Shown piece by piece: positions 49,822 through 60,988 of a stretch of 64,000 bases of DNA. The notes beneath the pieces are model-generated. The model was not told the DNA's origin, made no database searches, and saw nothing but the letters and a program-made list of their open reading frames with translations. Source of the DNA: Sipunculus nudus (Eukaryota > Annelida > Sipuncula > Golfingiida > Sipunculidae); assembly GCA_026874595.1 (NCBI GenBank), contig CM049313.1:29262008-29326007 (forward strand), read 5' to 3'. How positions within the stretch are numbered: the stretch's first letter is position 1; each line of letters starts with the position of its first letter. The position numbers and the translations under genes were made by a program.

Positions 49822-51250
49822 GAATAGACGTCATCTGACTCCGACCCCGCTGGTCATTGTGTTTGCACTGACAAAAAAGTTGCAGCTTGGGTGGACTGCA
49901 CTGGACATGAAAGCTTTCACCAATAGGAATCAAAAAGCGTAATATTTGTAATCATTTTAGCAAAGCAAATTATCCACACTCAATAAACGGGCCGTATGCA
50001 CTTTTATTGTGCCCGTTTTTACCGTTTCATCCCAATCATAACCAGGTCTGACAATGTGCCGTCAATATCAATCTTTTACATCGTCAGTGACAATACAACA
50101 TTACAAGTCTGTCTAATTCCCTATAACAATTTTCATCGGAAAAATGCTGTGAAAAAATAAAAATAAATAATGTGTTCTTTTGTCTTCAACCCCTATTTTC
50201 TGGTCCGCTTTTCTGGATATTTTGTCCTGTTACAGATGATGACACACTCACATAGGTATACCCGCCCGTGGTACTGAGACGGGGAATAGCCATGAAAAAG
50301 TCCCACGCATGTATCAGGGAAAAAAAAAGTGTTTATGTTTTGAATTATATTTGGAAAGTTATCTGTTATATTATAAAAATATAAAAACAGCCCATAAGAA
50401 TAAACCTCTCAAATGAACTGGTCATGTTTCTATAAAGCAGACTGAGTGACGCAATGTTATAGGGTGTACATAGTATTGATGTCAGCCGCACACCATGCTG
50501 TTAAACAATCATCTTTACTGTCTTCACAGCACATTTATATAGACTTTTACTCTTTGGTGGAAAATGCAAACATTTATAAAAGAAATATGATGAAAATATA
50601 GTTTTCAGTGTATTCCATGCAGAGTGAACAAGTATGTCTTCAGGTATCAAGAACCACATGTTTTTCTGGGACAAGATCAAAGACAGTCAGTTGTGACACG
50701 CGTGTTTACATGCAAGTGACCAGGGCTGCAGCCAGGCACTGAGCTGTTTGTCTGCTTTTACGTCACAGGTCATTAAGGCGACGGAGCCAGCTGAATGGCC
50801 ATTTGAATGCAACAGTCACTTCTGGACAGTACAAAACCTCAAAATATTCATAATAATTTGAACAAGTAAATCAAACGTTTAGGGGTAATATGAAATTGGT
50901 AATCCAATTATGTGTTCGGTCAAATTGTTCATTTGAGCTTTAAGTTGAAATTTTGCACAGCCGTAGATCCTGGATAATGTAACCAGCATAGGTTCAATTT
51001 CAGACTCATGAGAAAAACAATATGGTTGCATGCACTGATCTTTGAATTCCTTTGTATGCATCTAAAAATTGTTTGAGCAATTGCTGCAGTATTATCCATG
51101 CCCTAATTGATGACCTTCATGGTCCCAATCAATTCTTGTTTAGAATTCATGAATTTTATCTTGGATTATTCTGAAATTTTGCATGTCTTCATGCTCTTCT
51201 TGTTTAGTTGCATCCATTTATACAAGACACCTTTTGATCCTGAAAACTCC
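49822..51250. other. Apparently low-copy DNA, no gene found
   Basis: Does not match R1, R2 or H1 and has somewhat higher G+C than the repeats. Short frames (50879-51061, 51107-51310) show no recognisable protein. This stretch, with 52340-53779, is the best candidate for host intron or intergenic DNA. Confidence 0.4.
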
Positions 51251-51252
51251 TA

Positions 51253-52339
51253 CCGTATTTATTCCAGTTTGGCGATCCCTCTTATTTCTCGACCCCAAAA
51301 AATATTTTGAAAGCTTAATTTCTAAAATGACTCTAATTTCTCGACTGCCGACGATGTTTTCTGTCGACGATGTTAAGGTGAAATGCCTCCGTCTCTCACG
51401 GGCACCGCAGTTTGTATCTGACTAGATTCTTATTACACTGGGCATCCACATCGAACTTGCTTCCAATAAAATTTATGAAGATACAAAGATGCGTTTTTCA
51501 TAATATATAAACATGATAAAGCCTTCAAGAACCAAATGGGTGTCCGTGACGAAGCAAACTCGTGTACCATTCATGGTACGCACGTGCCTCGTGTGCAATT
51601 CACGTGGGATCTTCAGCAATAATATTTACAAAGTACTGCAAAGCACGCGTGATGGAACAACTGTAATACAGGTGGAACTGTCATCTTAGTTAAGTTTAAA
51701 CGACCCCGGTTAGATTTTGGATGGGTGACCGCCCGTACCAAACGGGGCCCGATCGAGGGCACGCGAGCTAGGACCATTTCCGGTCGTATATATTTCAACG
51801 CACCTTTACTTTCCTACATTTATTACGTGTTATGCAAATAAAAGTTATCTGATAATAGGCAGTTATTTTTTATAAAGTCTTCTTCCAACTTGATGCAGCT
51901 GCTTGTCCCTTTTCGGCCCGCCGATATCGCCGCCTGGCGGGTTAACTTGAAACAATTGGTGGTTACATGAGTTGCCGTCTATGTCAGGTGATCGTACCTA
52001 TACGCGAAGTAGTGATCATTTTGTAAAGTGATTGAGCTCAGTTTGATTAATCATTTGCGGACTGCGTATAATTTATGTGACGGTTGAAATCCCGTTTGTA
52101 GAAAATACTGTTAAGCTAACAAAACAAACTTATATACGACCAAATTATCACTCAATTCATATGACCGCTCGAGTGTCAGAGCGGCTCTGCGTCTCTACGG
52201 AAGGTTATCAAACCGTATGCCTCTAACATCTCGACCACCGCAAATTTTGCATGAAGATAATTTTCAAATATCCTCCATTATCTCGACCTCTGAGAAAATT
52301 AATTATTTTTAAGTGGTCGCCAAATTAGAATAAATACGG
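51253..52339. mobile_element. TA-flanked TIR element (copy 3), 1,087 bp
   Basis: Terminal inverted repeat of 23 bp with two mismatches (51253-51275 and 52317-52339), starting CCGTATTTATTC. TA occurs on both sides (51251-51252, 52340-52341). Subterminal TCTCGAC motifs recur at both ends (about 51285, 51340, 52228, 52282). No transposase. It shares the CCGTA tip with the elements at 1251-3240 and 9887-13333 and contains a 5S-rRNA-like stretch. Confidence 0.75.
51688..51737 (+). other. 5S rRNA-like fragment
   Basis: Reads AGTTAAG, a diverged stretch, CCCGGTTAGA, then TTGGATGGGTGACCGCC. This is the order and spacing of the internal promoter region of animal 5S rRNA (AGTTAAGC, CCCGGTTAGT, GGATGGGTGACC). 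Sequence before and after does not continue the gene, so it is a fragment or a 5S-derived promoter captured by the TIR element, not a functional 5S gene. Confidence 0.55.
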
Positions 52340-52522
52340 TATTTCACCCAGTCCCAAGGGAAAACATGTCACAGAAAATACCACACATTTGAGTTATGCA
52401 TGGGGCAGGGGACTATTTGTGCCTCTTGGCCCATGTTTACATATTTTGAATATCTTGTTTGCGGTAGGTTTCAAATTTAAATATATTCATGTGTAAATTT
52501 GGTTGTTTGAATTTTATTCCAG

Positions 52523-52592
52523 AGTGTGAAAACGGTCAAACAGGAAATTGATGACACCACACTCAGCAGAGCAAGAATTTACAAAGCACCAG
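52523..52592 (+). CDS. Candidate internal exon of a host gene (partial)
   Basis: A pyrimidine-rich tract and TTTTATTCCAG precede the segment, and GTAGGT follows it. Between them all 70 bases are open in one frame, giving about 23 residues including VKTVKQEIDDTTLSRARIYK. Codon content is balanced and lacks the poly-A/T bias of the surroundings. VKQE fits the sumoylation consensus, often seen in nuclear proteins, but I cannot identify the protein. No second exon was found, so a chance open segment remains possible. Confidence 0.4.
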
Positions 52593-52806
52593 GTAGGTCA
52601 CTTAGCTGGAAAACATTACTTTTATCCCCTAACCTCAGGGTCAAGTAAAGCCTAGGATTCATGATGGTTGCTGAAGGTGCAGACTGGACCACCAGGGAAT
52701 GGTTTGGTCCACCATAATTGAAGTCTGGTCCTGGTCTGGTTCTGCTGTAGGAAGTCTTACACGATTGGTAACGGTGGACAGGTCCAAGCGATGTGGTCCA
52801 TTTATT

Positions 52807-52860
52807 CAGTAATAATTGTATCCCGATACATAAACGTGGATACTATGGTTTTAGCACAGT
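52807..52860 (+). repeat. Possible diverged H1-like left end
   Basis: TTGTATCCCGATAC followed by GTGGATACTATGGTTTT resembles the H1 left hairpin and the ATACTATG that follows it in complete copies. No core or right end follows. Confidence 0.3.
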
Positions 52861-53213
52861 CCCACTCCCACTGCAGAAAAAAACTTGTGAGCAAAATAAC
52901 TAAAAAAATATTACACAGATCCTTACCAAACTATTGGTGAGAGGACGAAGCCTGTAAAAAATGAGGTCAAGATCTTTATTTGGAGAGTGATCTTGACCTG
53001 GAATAGTGTAATAGTGAATACTGTCCATTTTGAGTGAAAATGACACAAAAATTTATTATATCCAGTGCTTGGATTGTTGAGAAAATTACGTGCAGCAGAA
53101 TTGCTAATCAAATTAAATTTTGATTAGCAATTACAGAATTTTGATAAGTAATTTATGTATTTATCAGATTTGATTCAAATAGTGTTAAAATGTTGTCATG
53201 TACACTATTTGGT

Positions 53214-53216
53214 AAT

Positions 53217-53290
<74 letters not shown>
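53214..53290. repeat. (TA)n microsatellite
   Basis: Nearly pure TA run of about 75 bp with one interruption at about 53229. Open frames through it on both strands are artefacts. Confidence 0.9.
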
Positions 53291-53291
<1 letters not shown>

Positions 53292-53779
53292 AGTCCAAAA
53301 TTTCAGTGAACAAATCAGGCTTGATGAGATGTTTATCTTCAGGGGAAATCCAGGTGAAAAAGTCATGTTTCTTTATTTCATTACTGTCATTATAGAGAAA
53401 GTTACAACTGAGCATGATAAAAAAACATATGAGTAGCTAAGCATTAAACTCGAACTATATCATTGTCAGCTGTTTATTGAATAAATTTAATCAAATAAAT
53501 AATAAATCCAAGCAGTGACAAAAAGTTGTCTTGGTTACTCATTTAATGAAGCAGTTACACATATATGTCAGAACAACAAAAGATCACTGGAATTTCATCC
53601 AGGCAGTATCATTAAATGATTTGTGTTGGACTGAATATCATGATGTAAAAAATAGATTACCTTAAGACTTTTAAAAGCCCAGTAACAAACCACTTAGACT
53701 ATAAGTATCAGGGACATATCTACTGTCATGGCAAAATGTGAAAATGTCTCAAACTTGTCCTTATCTTAAGTGTTTTTTT

Positions 53780-56773
53780 AGCGAACCTGTGAGCTTATGC
53801 GATGGTGCGGCATCGTCCGTTGTGTGTCGTGTGTTGTGCAGTGTCTGTACGTTAACCATAGCTATCTCAAAAATGGTAGAAGCTAGCATCACCAAATTTT
53901 TTGCAAATAATCAGTCATCTGAAAAACTCTATCGGATTTTTTTTTTTTTTTTTCTAACTGCATTTTCTGAGAATTTATAGGGAAAAAGCTGAAGAAGCTT
54001 TAAAAATCTTCTTCTCTGAAACTGTCCAGCCAAATTGTCCAATATTTCACAGAAATGATCCCTGGAACAATCTCTCTCAAGTTTGTTCGAATGGTTCCAG
54101 TTTGGATATTTTTGGCCGAGTTACAGGAGGTTGAACTTAGTCGTCTGTCCAGAAAAGCACACTGAAATTGAAATCTCAGAAACGACTGGAGCTATAATCA
54201 CCAAATTTTATACCAATGTTTGTCACATATGTCATATCAGAAATTGAGGTATTGGTGGCGCCACCTACATTGATGTGTTTTTTACTAGCGAAAATGTAAT
54301 TTTAAACTCTTTTAGCTTATTCCCTGATTTATGATGAAACTGTTAAGCTGATTGGTTTAAACTTTACAAGAATTATTCTATGGTAGGTTTCTGCCAGTTT
54401 TATCAGAATAGATTGGGTAAATACAGCTTTAAAAAAGCATTATAGCCAATTGAAAAAGGCTTTCTTAGTTTGAAAACAGATTTAACAGCATGCTGAGTTT
54501 CAGCAGCCAAGTCAAGAGGTCACTCAGTACAAACAGGTGGGGTCCAGACATCACCATGGCAACTGACCTGGCTCTGGGGGGGTGTCTAGACAATGTGTCT
54601 AGACGTCTAGACACAGCGTCTAGACATATAGACACAATGTATAGATGCAGAATTCCCAGATAATTGGAACTATATCTTTCAGAAAAAACTTGGTTTGCAT
54701 TTTAAGTGAATCGGGTTTATCATCAGGTCACATGTGAACTGCTGCGCGCTCATTTTTTGTTGACCTCTTACCTTTCCTTGCTGTCCAGCATCCATTTGTG
54801 CGTCTGTTTCCATACATAAACCCACATATCTTGGGAACGGTTTGACTGACCAGGCTAAAAATTTTACACAAATGTAGCCCTTTGATAGCTTTAGAACATA
54901 CACGAAAAATGGTGGCGCCACCTGCAACCACTTTAGGACAGCGTCCATCTTTTCGTCTGCCTTGGGATATTATCACTCATATCTCAGCAGTGGTTTGACT
55001 TTTCCACCTGAAATTTTGCAGGTTTATACATCCTGGAAAGCTTTCTCGATTTTGTGACAGGTGGCGCCACCTACATTCCCTTTTACTCTGCAAACATCCA
55101 AGCTCATATCTCAGGAACAGTTTGACTGATTGGGCCAAAATTTTGCTTGTGTATAGATCTCACATAGCTCTACATCATAGGCAAAACTGGTGGCACCACC
55201 TGCAACAACTTATGCACACAGTCCATATGTTCATCTGCCTTGGGATAATATCACTAATATCTCAGAAGTGGATTGACTTATCCACCTGAAATTATGCAGG
55301 TTTATACATCCTGGACAGCTGACTCGATTTTATGACAAGTGGCGCCACCTACATTCAGGTTTACCTTGCAGACATCCAAGCTCATATCTCAGGAAACTTT
55401 TAACCGATTGGGCCAAAATTTTGCTTGTGTATAGATCTCTCATAGCTCTACATCATAGGCAAAACTGGTGGCGCCACCTGCAACCACTTATGCACAGCAT
55501 CCATCTGTTCATCTGCCTTGGGATAAAATCCCTCATATCTCAGCACTGGTTTGACTTATCCACCTGAAATTTTGCAGGTTTATACATCCTGGACAGCTTT
55601 CTCGATTTAATGACAGGTGGCGCCACCTACATTCAGGTTTACTCTGCAGACATCCAAGCTCATATCTCAGGAAACTTTTAACTGATTGGGCCAAAATTTT
55701 GCTTGTGTATAGATCTCTCATAGTTCTACATCATAGGCAAAACTGAGGGCGCCAAGTGCAACCACTTATGCACAGCATCCATCTGTTCATCTGCCTTGGG
55801 ATAAAATCACTCATATCTCAGCACTGGTGTGACTTATTCACCTGAAATTTTGCAGGTTTATACAGCCTGGACAGTTTTCTTGATTTTATGACAGGTGGCG
55901 CCACCTACATTCACATTTACTCTCCAGACATCCAAGCTCATATCATTGGAACCGTCTGACCGATTGAGCCAAAATTTTGCATGTGTATAGTTCTCACATA
56001 GCTCTTCATTATAGGCAAAACTGATGGCGCCACCTGCAACCACTTATTCACAGCATCCATCTGTTCATCTGCCTTGGGATAAAATCACTCATATCTCAGC
56101 AGTGGTTTGACTTATTCACCTGAAATTTTGCAGGTTTATACATCCTGGACAGCTCTCTTGATTTTTGACAGGTGGCGCCACCTATATTCAGGTTTACTCT
56201 GCAGACATCCAAGCTCATATCTCCGGAACCTTTTGACTGAATGGGCCAAAGTTGTGCACGTGCATAGATCTCACATAGCTCTTCATCATCGGCAAAACTG
56301 GTGGAGCCACCTGCAACCAATGATGCACAGCATCCATATGTTCATCTGCCTTGGGATAAAATCACTCATATCTCAGCAGTGGTTTGACTTATCCACCTGA
56401 AATTTTGCAGGTTTTTACATCCTAGACAATTTCCTCGATTTTATGACAGGTGGAACCACCTACATTCACGTTTACGCTGCAGACATTCATGCCATTATGC
56501 AACACACCTCACTCTGTTACCCTTGCCACTTTACCCATGCCTCACTTCACCCATCCCACACTGATTTCTGCAGATACACATAGTCGACTACCCATATTCT
56601 AGTTTTAAAATGACCTTGTCTGAAACTTGCAGGTCTGAAACGTCCATTTTGCTGAAATCATAATGACTAAGGTAGATATGCAGGACTTGAGAGGATCAAT
56701 ATTAAATTTAAAAAATAAACCTCCATTCATACTCCCAAACTTTGCACAGGTTCGCATTAGGCCTGTAGGCCTT
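53780..56773 (+). mobile_element. R2 copy containing H1 copy E
   Basis: 5' end AGCGAACCTGTG at 53780 after a T run; 3' end CACAGGTTCGC, AGGCCTGTAGGCCT, CTTG at 56773, then TT. One perfect GGTGGCGCCACC near 54256. The interior 54336-54712 matches 3376-3756, including the GTCTAGAC cluster. H1 copy E occupies 54713-56602. Confidence 0.7.
54713..56602 (+). mobile_element. H1 copy E, 5'-truncated
   Basis: The left hairpin and (GCC)n are missing; it starts within the left domain (CAGGTCACATGTGAACTGCT, 54724-54743). The core has about twelve half-units from 54910 to 56455. The right end lacks most of the hairpin (TAGTCGACTACCC only) and ends CTAG at 56599-56602 before TTT. The core is the subtype with TTGGGCCAAAATTTTGC and CATCATAGGCAAAACTGG. 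Confidence 0.7.
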
Positions 56774-56775
56774 GT

Positions 56776-57478
56776 TTTATAACAACGTTGTGAACCATTG
56801 GTAAACTCGGTGCTTTGTTCTCAAAACTATATTTCTTGTTTACCCACTTGCGCTTACCGAAAAAATCTCATGTACAAGCCGGACTTGGTATAAGCTGGTC
56901 CGGAGTTTTGAGGTGGAAGAGCATGGACAAATTTTTTTGGGGCTTTGGGATTGTGAGGAATTCCCAGCTAATGGCAGCTGGGCAGACGACGTCAACGTTT
57001 GTGGAGGCATGTGAATGGAAAAATTAACTATAACATAATCTTATTCTTTGTAGGTAAAGAAGGTAAAAACTAAGTAACGTTTAATAAAACATCTTTTTAG
57101 TATCAATTACTTAGTATTAATTATCATAGAAAAAATATGAAAAATTTAGTATATTGCAGAAATGAAGATTGTCTGACACTCAGAATTGGCAGGTATGCGA
57201 TGATAGAAGAGCCACGGGTTTCTCATACTTTGTCATTGCTCATCGATTTAAACATCCGTTGATTGTTCATGTTTGATATAAATAAAACATGACTATTCAT
57301 GTGTTAATAAAACATGACTGTTTTTGACTTGTTGTTGCTGATCTACATTTTATATAATCTTAGTGTTAAAATAGCACAAAGCTAGACCACGTGAATCACA
57401 ACATAAGGCCACATGACAGGGCATTCTGTCCTCAGCTCAGCTTGTTTATATCCATGGATCAAGGGCAATAATATTTTT
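56776..57478. other. Non-repeat stretch, no gene found
   Basis: Follows an R2 3' end and precedes an R1 5' end. It shares nothing obvious with the other families. A 70-codon frame at 56815-57027 has no recognisable motif. Several short TAG/GTAAG-like pairs occur (for example near 57053), but none bounds a convincing exon. Confidence 0.4.
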
Positions 57479-57531
57479 AGCTCAGCTGACTATAAGTTAT
57501 CTGAGCTATAGTAGTGGTCCATTGTCCGTCC

Positions 57532-57566
<35 letters not shown>

Positions 57567-59294
57567 CGTCCGTCCGTATGTCCGTTCGTAAGACTGGCAC
57601 ATTTCGACTCCATTGGACCTACGAATCTGAAATTCGGCATACAGTTAGATGTCCCCAAAATCTCCTACCATGCCGAAAATTGGGTCAATAGGACTTCGTT
57701 CCTTCGAGATATTAAGGAAAAACCTCAATTTTTTATTAGAAATCTATTTTTACACTTCAGGACGGCCTAATATCAAAACCAATCATCTGGTTTTCATCAT
57801 ATTTACCATAAATATTCCTCTATATAGTTCCTATGTACATGCCAGAAATTGAGTCAGTATAATTTAATTTAAAAAAGTTATGGGCCCAAACATAATGGAC
57901 TTTGTAAAAAAATCAGGAAAGATATTTGGTCACTTTAGACCAAAAGTGTTAAAGGTAGGGACTTTTTTCAGTAATACAACTTTAATTAATCAAAATTTAA
58001 TTGTATACCAAAAATTAGATCAAAATCTGTTAAATTTTGTTGAATATTGGCAAAAATATAAAATTGGTACCTTAAATTTTGCCCAAGTTTGACCATGGCA
58101 CGTTTTTTCCCTGTAACTGCTGAGGATTTAATTTTCGAAGCATGTTTTTGTTACCATTTCAACTGTTAACACCAAAAATTTGAAACCAGTTGATCAAAAA
58201 CTGTAGATTTTATTCAAGTTTTTAAGCACCATGTCACATATTGTTTACATCAAGCTAGTGTTATGCAGTTTGCTAGAGCTCAGCTCCCCAGCTTCAGCTC
58301 CAAGTTCCTTAAATTTGGCATACAGTTAGATGTCTCCAAAATCCCCTACCATGCCAAGAATTTGATTACTAGGACTTAATTCCTTCGAGATATTAATGAA
58401 AAACTTCATTTTTCCATTAAAAACCCATTGTTACACTGTAAGATTGCCTAATATCAAAACCACTGATCTGACTTTGATCATATATAATATACATATTTCT
58501 CTATACATTCGCTATGCACATACCAGAAATGATGTCAGTATTGCGTAATTGTTTTAATTTATTGGCCGAAACATAATGCACTTTTTAAAAAATCAAGAAA
58601 TATATTTACCCTCTTAACAAGAGGATTACTGAAGCTAGAGATTTTTTGTCAGGGATGTAACATTATTTAATCAAGATTCAATTGAATACCCAAAAATTAG
58701 TTCTGAATTTTTCAAATTTTACAAGTTATTAGTATAAATATAAAATTAGTACCTTTAATTTTGCCCAACTTTGACCATGGCACGTTTGTTTCCTGAGAGC
58801 ACTGTTGATATAATTTTCATATCATGCACACATAAGGATTTCATCTTTGTAGTTTAGAAAGCTGAAAGAAATTGGCCAAATATTGTAGCTTTTATTAATG
58901 TTTTTATGAGACCATGTCAGACCCAGGCTCAATCCAGCCCCTCTTCAGTCACCTGTATGTTGACCTTGTTGACCTTTCATCAGATTATGCACGCTTGAGG
59001 TGAGGCGTACACTGGGGCAGCCAGCGAGCTAATGCCCAGCCACAGTTGATCCAGGTGTCCAACCCAACTAATCTAGTAGTTGTTTTGAAAAACAACATAA
59101 CAATAAACAATAAAGTTAAATTTTAATGATAAAAAAATAAATCATATTATTCATTACTCATCAGTAGGGATCATATGAAGGAAATTAATGATAGACAAAG
59201 ATGCAGTTGATAATATTAATCTAGATTCCTACTGGGTCTAGTGTGTAGATTGATGTGAAAGTAGTCCAAAGTGAATATATTACATTTAATTTTT
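57479..59294 (+). mobile_element. R1 copy, 5' part
   Basis: 5' hairpin AGCTCAGCTGACT at 57479, then a (CTGT/CCGT)n microsatellite at 57519-57592, then the R1 body. The body is present twice (57600-58240 and 58270-59090), the second block beginning at CAGCTCCCCAGCTTCAGCTCC. The stretch 59111-59290 is the unoccupied counterpart of the TIR element insertion at 9887-13333. An R1b element interrupts the copy at 59295. Confidence 0.65.
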
Positions 59295-60988
59295 AGCTCA
59301 GCTGACTGAAAGTCATCTGAGCTATAGCGATCACCTGTCGTCCGTCCGGCCGGCCGTCCGGCCCTTAACAGGGCACAAATCGTAACCGCTGGACCTGGAA
59401 TCTTCTTACTTGACATCCAGGCAGGTCCATGAAAAATCTCCTTGGAAACCTGAAATTAGGTCTCTGTTACCCATATTCACCGAGCTATGGGTCTCTGAAG
59501 TACCCCCCAGAATAATAAAAAATTTCATACAAAACCTTCAATATCTCATTAACTACATCCCTGATGGTCATGATTTTTGGCATACATATTGACCATGCGA
59601 TGTTCCATCAGTTCCTGCAGACTGGTGGCGCCACCTGTATTTTTCGATTTTTTACAAATTTTTTTCTCTATTTTTGAGACCTTTAAAATGTGAACATCTG
59701 TTAACAGGGCACAAATCGTAAAGACTGGACCTAGAATCTTCATTCTTGAGATTCTGAGAGACCTATGAAAAGTCTCCATGGAAACCAGAAATTAGGTCTC
59801 TATTACCCATATCTTTCGAGCTATTGGGCCCCAAAGTACCCCCCATAATAGGGAAAAATTTCAAACAAAAACTTCAATGTCTCATTAACTATATCACTGA
59901 TGGTCATGAATTTTGGCATACATATTGATCATGAGATGTTTCATCAGTTTCTGCAGACTGGTGGCGCCACCTTATTTTTCGATTTTTTACGAATTTTTTC
60001 TCTATTTTTGAGGCCTTTAAAAATGTGGACATCTGTTAACAGGGCACAAATCGTAAGACTAGACCTAGAATCTTCATTCTTGATATTCTGAGAGACCTAT
60101 GAAAAGTCTCCATGGAAACCAGAAATTAGGTCTCTGTTTCCCATATCCTTCGAGCTATGGGGCCCCAAAGTACCCCCCAGAATAGTGAAAAATTTCATAC
60201 AAAAACTTCAATATCTCATTAACTACATCAATGATGGTCATGATTTTTGGCATACATATTAATTATGAGATGTTTCATCAGTTTCTGCATACTGGTGGTG
60301 CCACCTGTTTTTTTTTCGATTTTTTTCTCTATTTTTTAGACCTTAAAAGATGCAGTCATCTGTTAACAGGGCACAAATCATAACAACTGGACCTAGAATC
60401 TTCTATCTTGACATGCGGGGAGGCCCATGAAAAGTCTCCTTGGAAACCTGGAATTAGGTCTCTGTTACCCAGATTCTTCAAGCTATGGGGCTCTGAAGTA
60501 CCCCCCAGAATAATGAAAATTTGATACAAAAACTCAAATATCTGAACAACTCATGCATTGATCACCATGATTCTTTGCATGGATATTGATCATGGAGTGT
60601 TTCATCGGTTTCTGCAGACCAGTGGCGCCACCTGTATTTTTTCTATATTTTACAATTTTCTTTCTCTATTTTTGATACCTTAAAAGATGCGGTCATCTGA
60701 TAACAGGGCACAAATCATAACGGCTGGACCTAGAATCTTCTTTCTTGACATGCAGAGAGGCCAATGAAGAGTTTCTGTGAAAACATGAAATTAGGTCTCT
60801 GTTACCCATATCCTTCGTAGTAAGTACCCCTCAGAATAATTAAAAATTTGATACTAAACTCCAGTATCTGAATAACCAATGCATTAATCTCCATGATTCT
60901 TCGCAGGCATATTGATCAAGGAGTATTCCATCAGTTCCCGAAAACTGGTGGCCCCACCTGTATTTTTTTCAATTTTTTAGGCATTTTT
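59295..60988 (+). mobile_element. R1b element with five tandem units, 3' end not seen
   Basis: 5' AGCTCAGCTGACT at 59295. Five units of about 330 bp follow, each with a palindrome (perfect near 59627 and 59962, decayed near 60295, 60625 and 60949) and with the GGGCCCCAAAGTACCCCCC phrase or a relic. At 60989 another R1 begins inside the last unit, so the R1b tail is not in the window. Confidence 0.7.

Noticed and set aside
53155-53436. Frames across 53155-53436 rich in I and Y
   Set aside because: Both strands are open only because the (TA)n microsatellite lacks stop codons in that phase.
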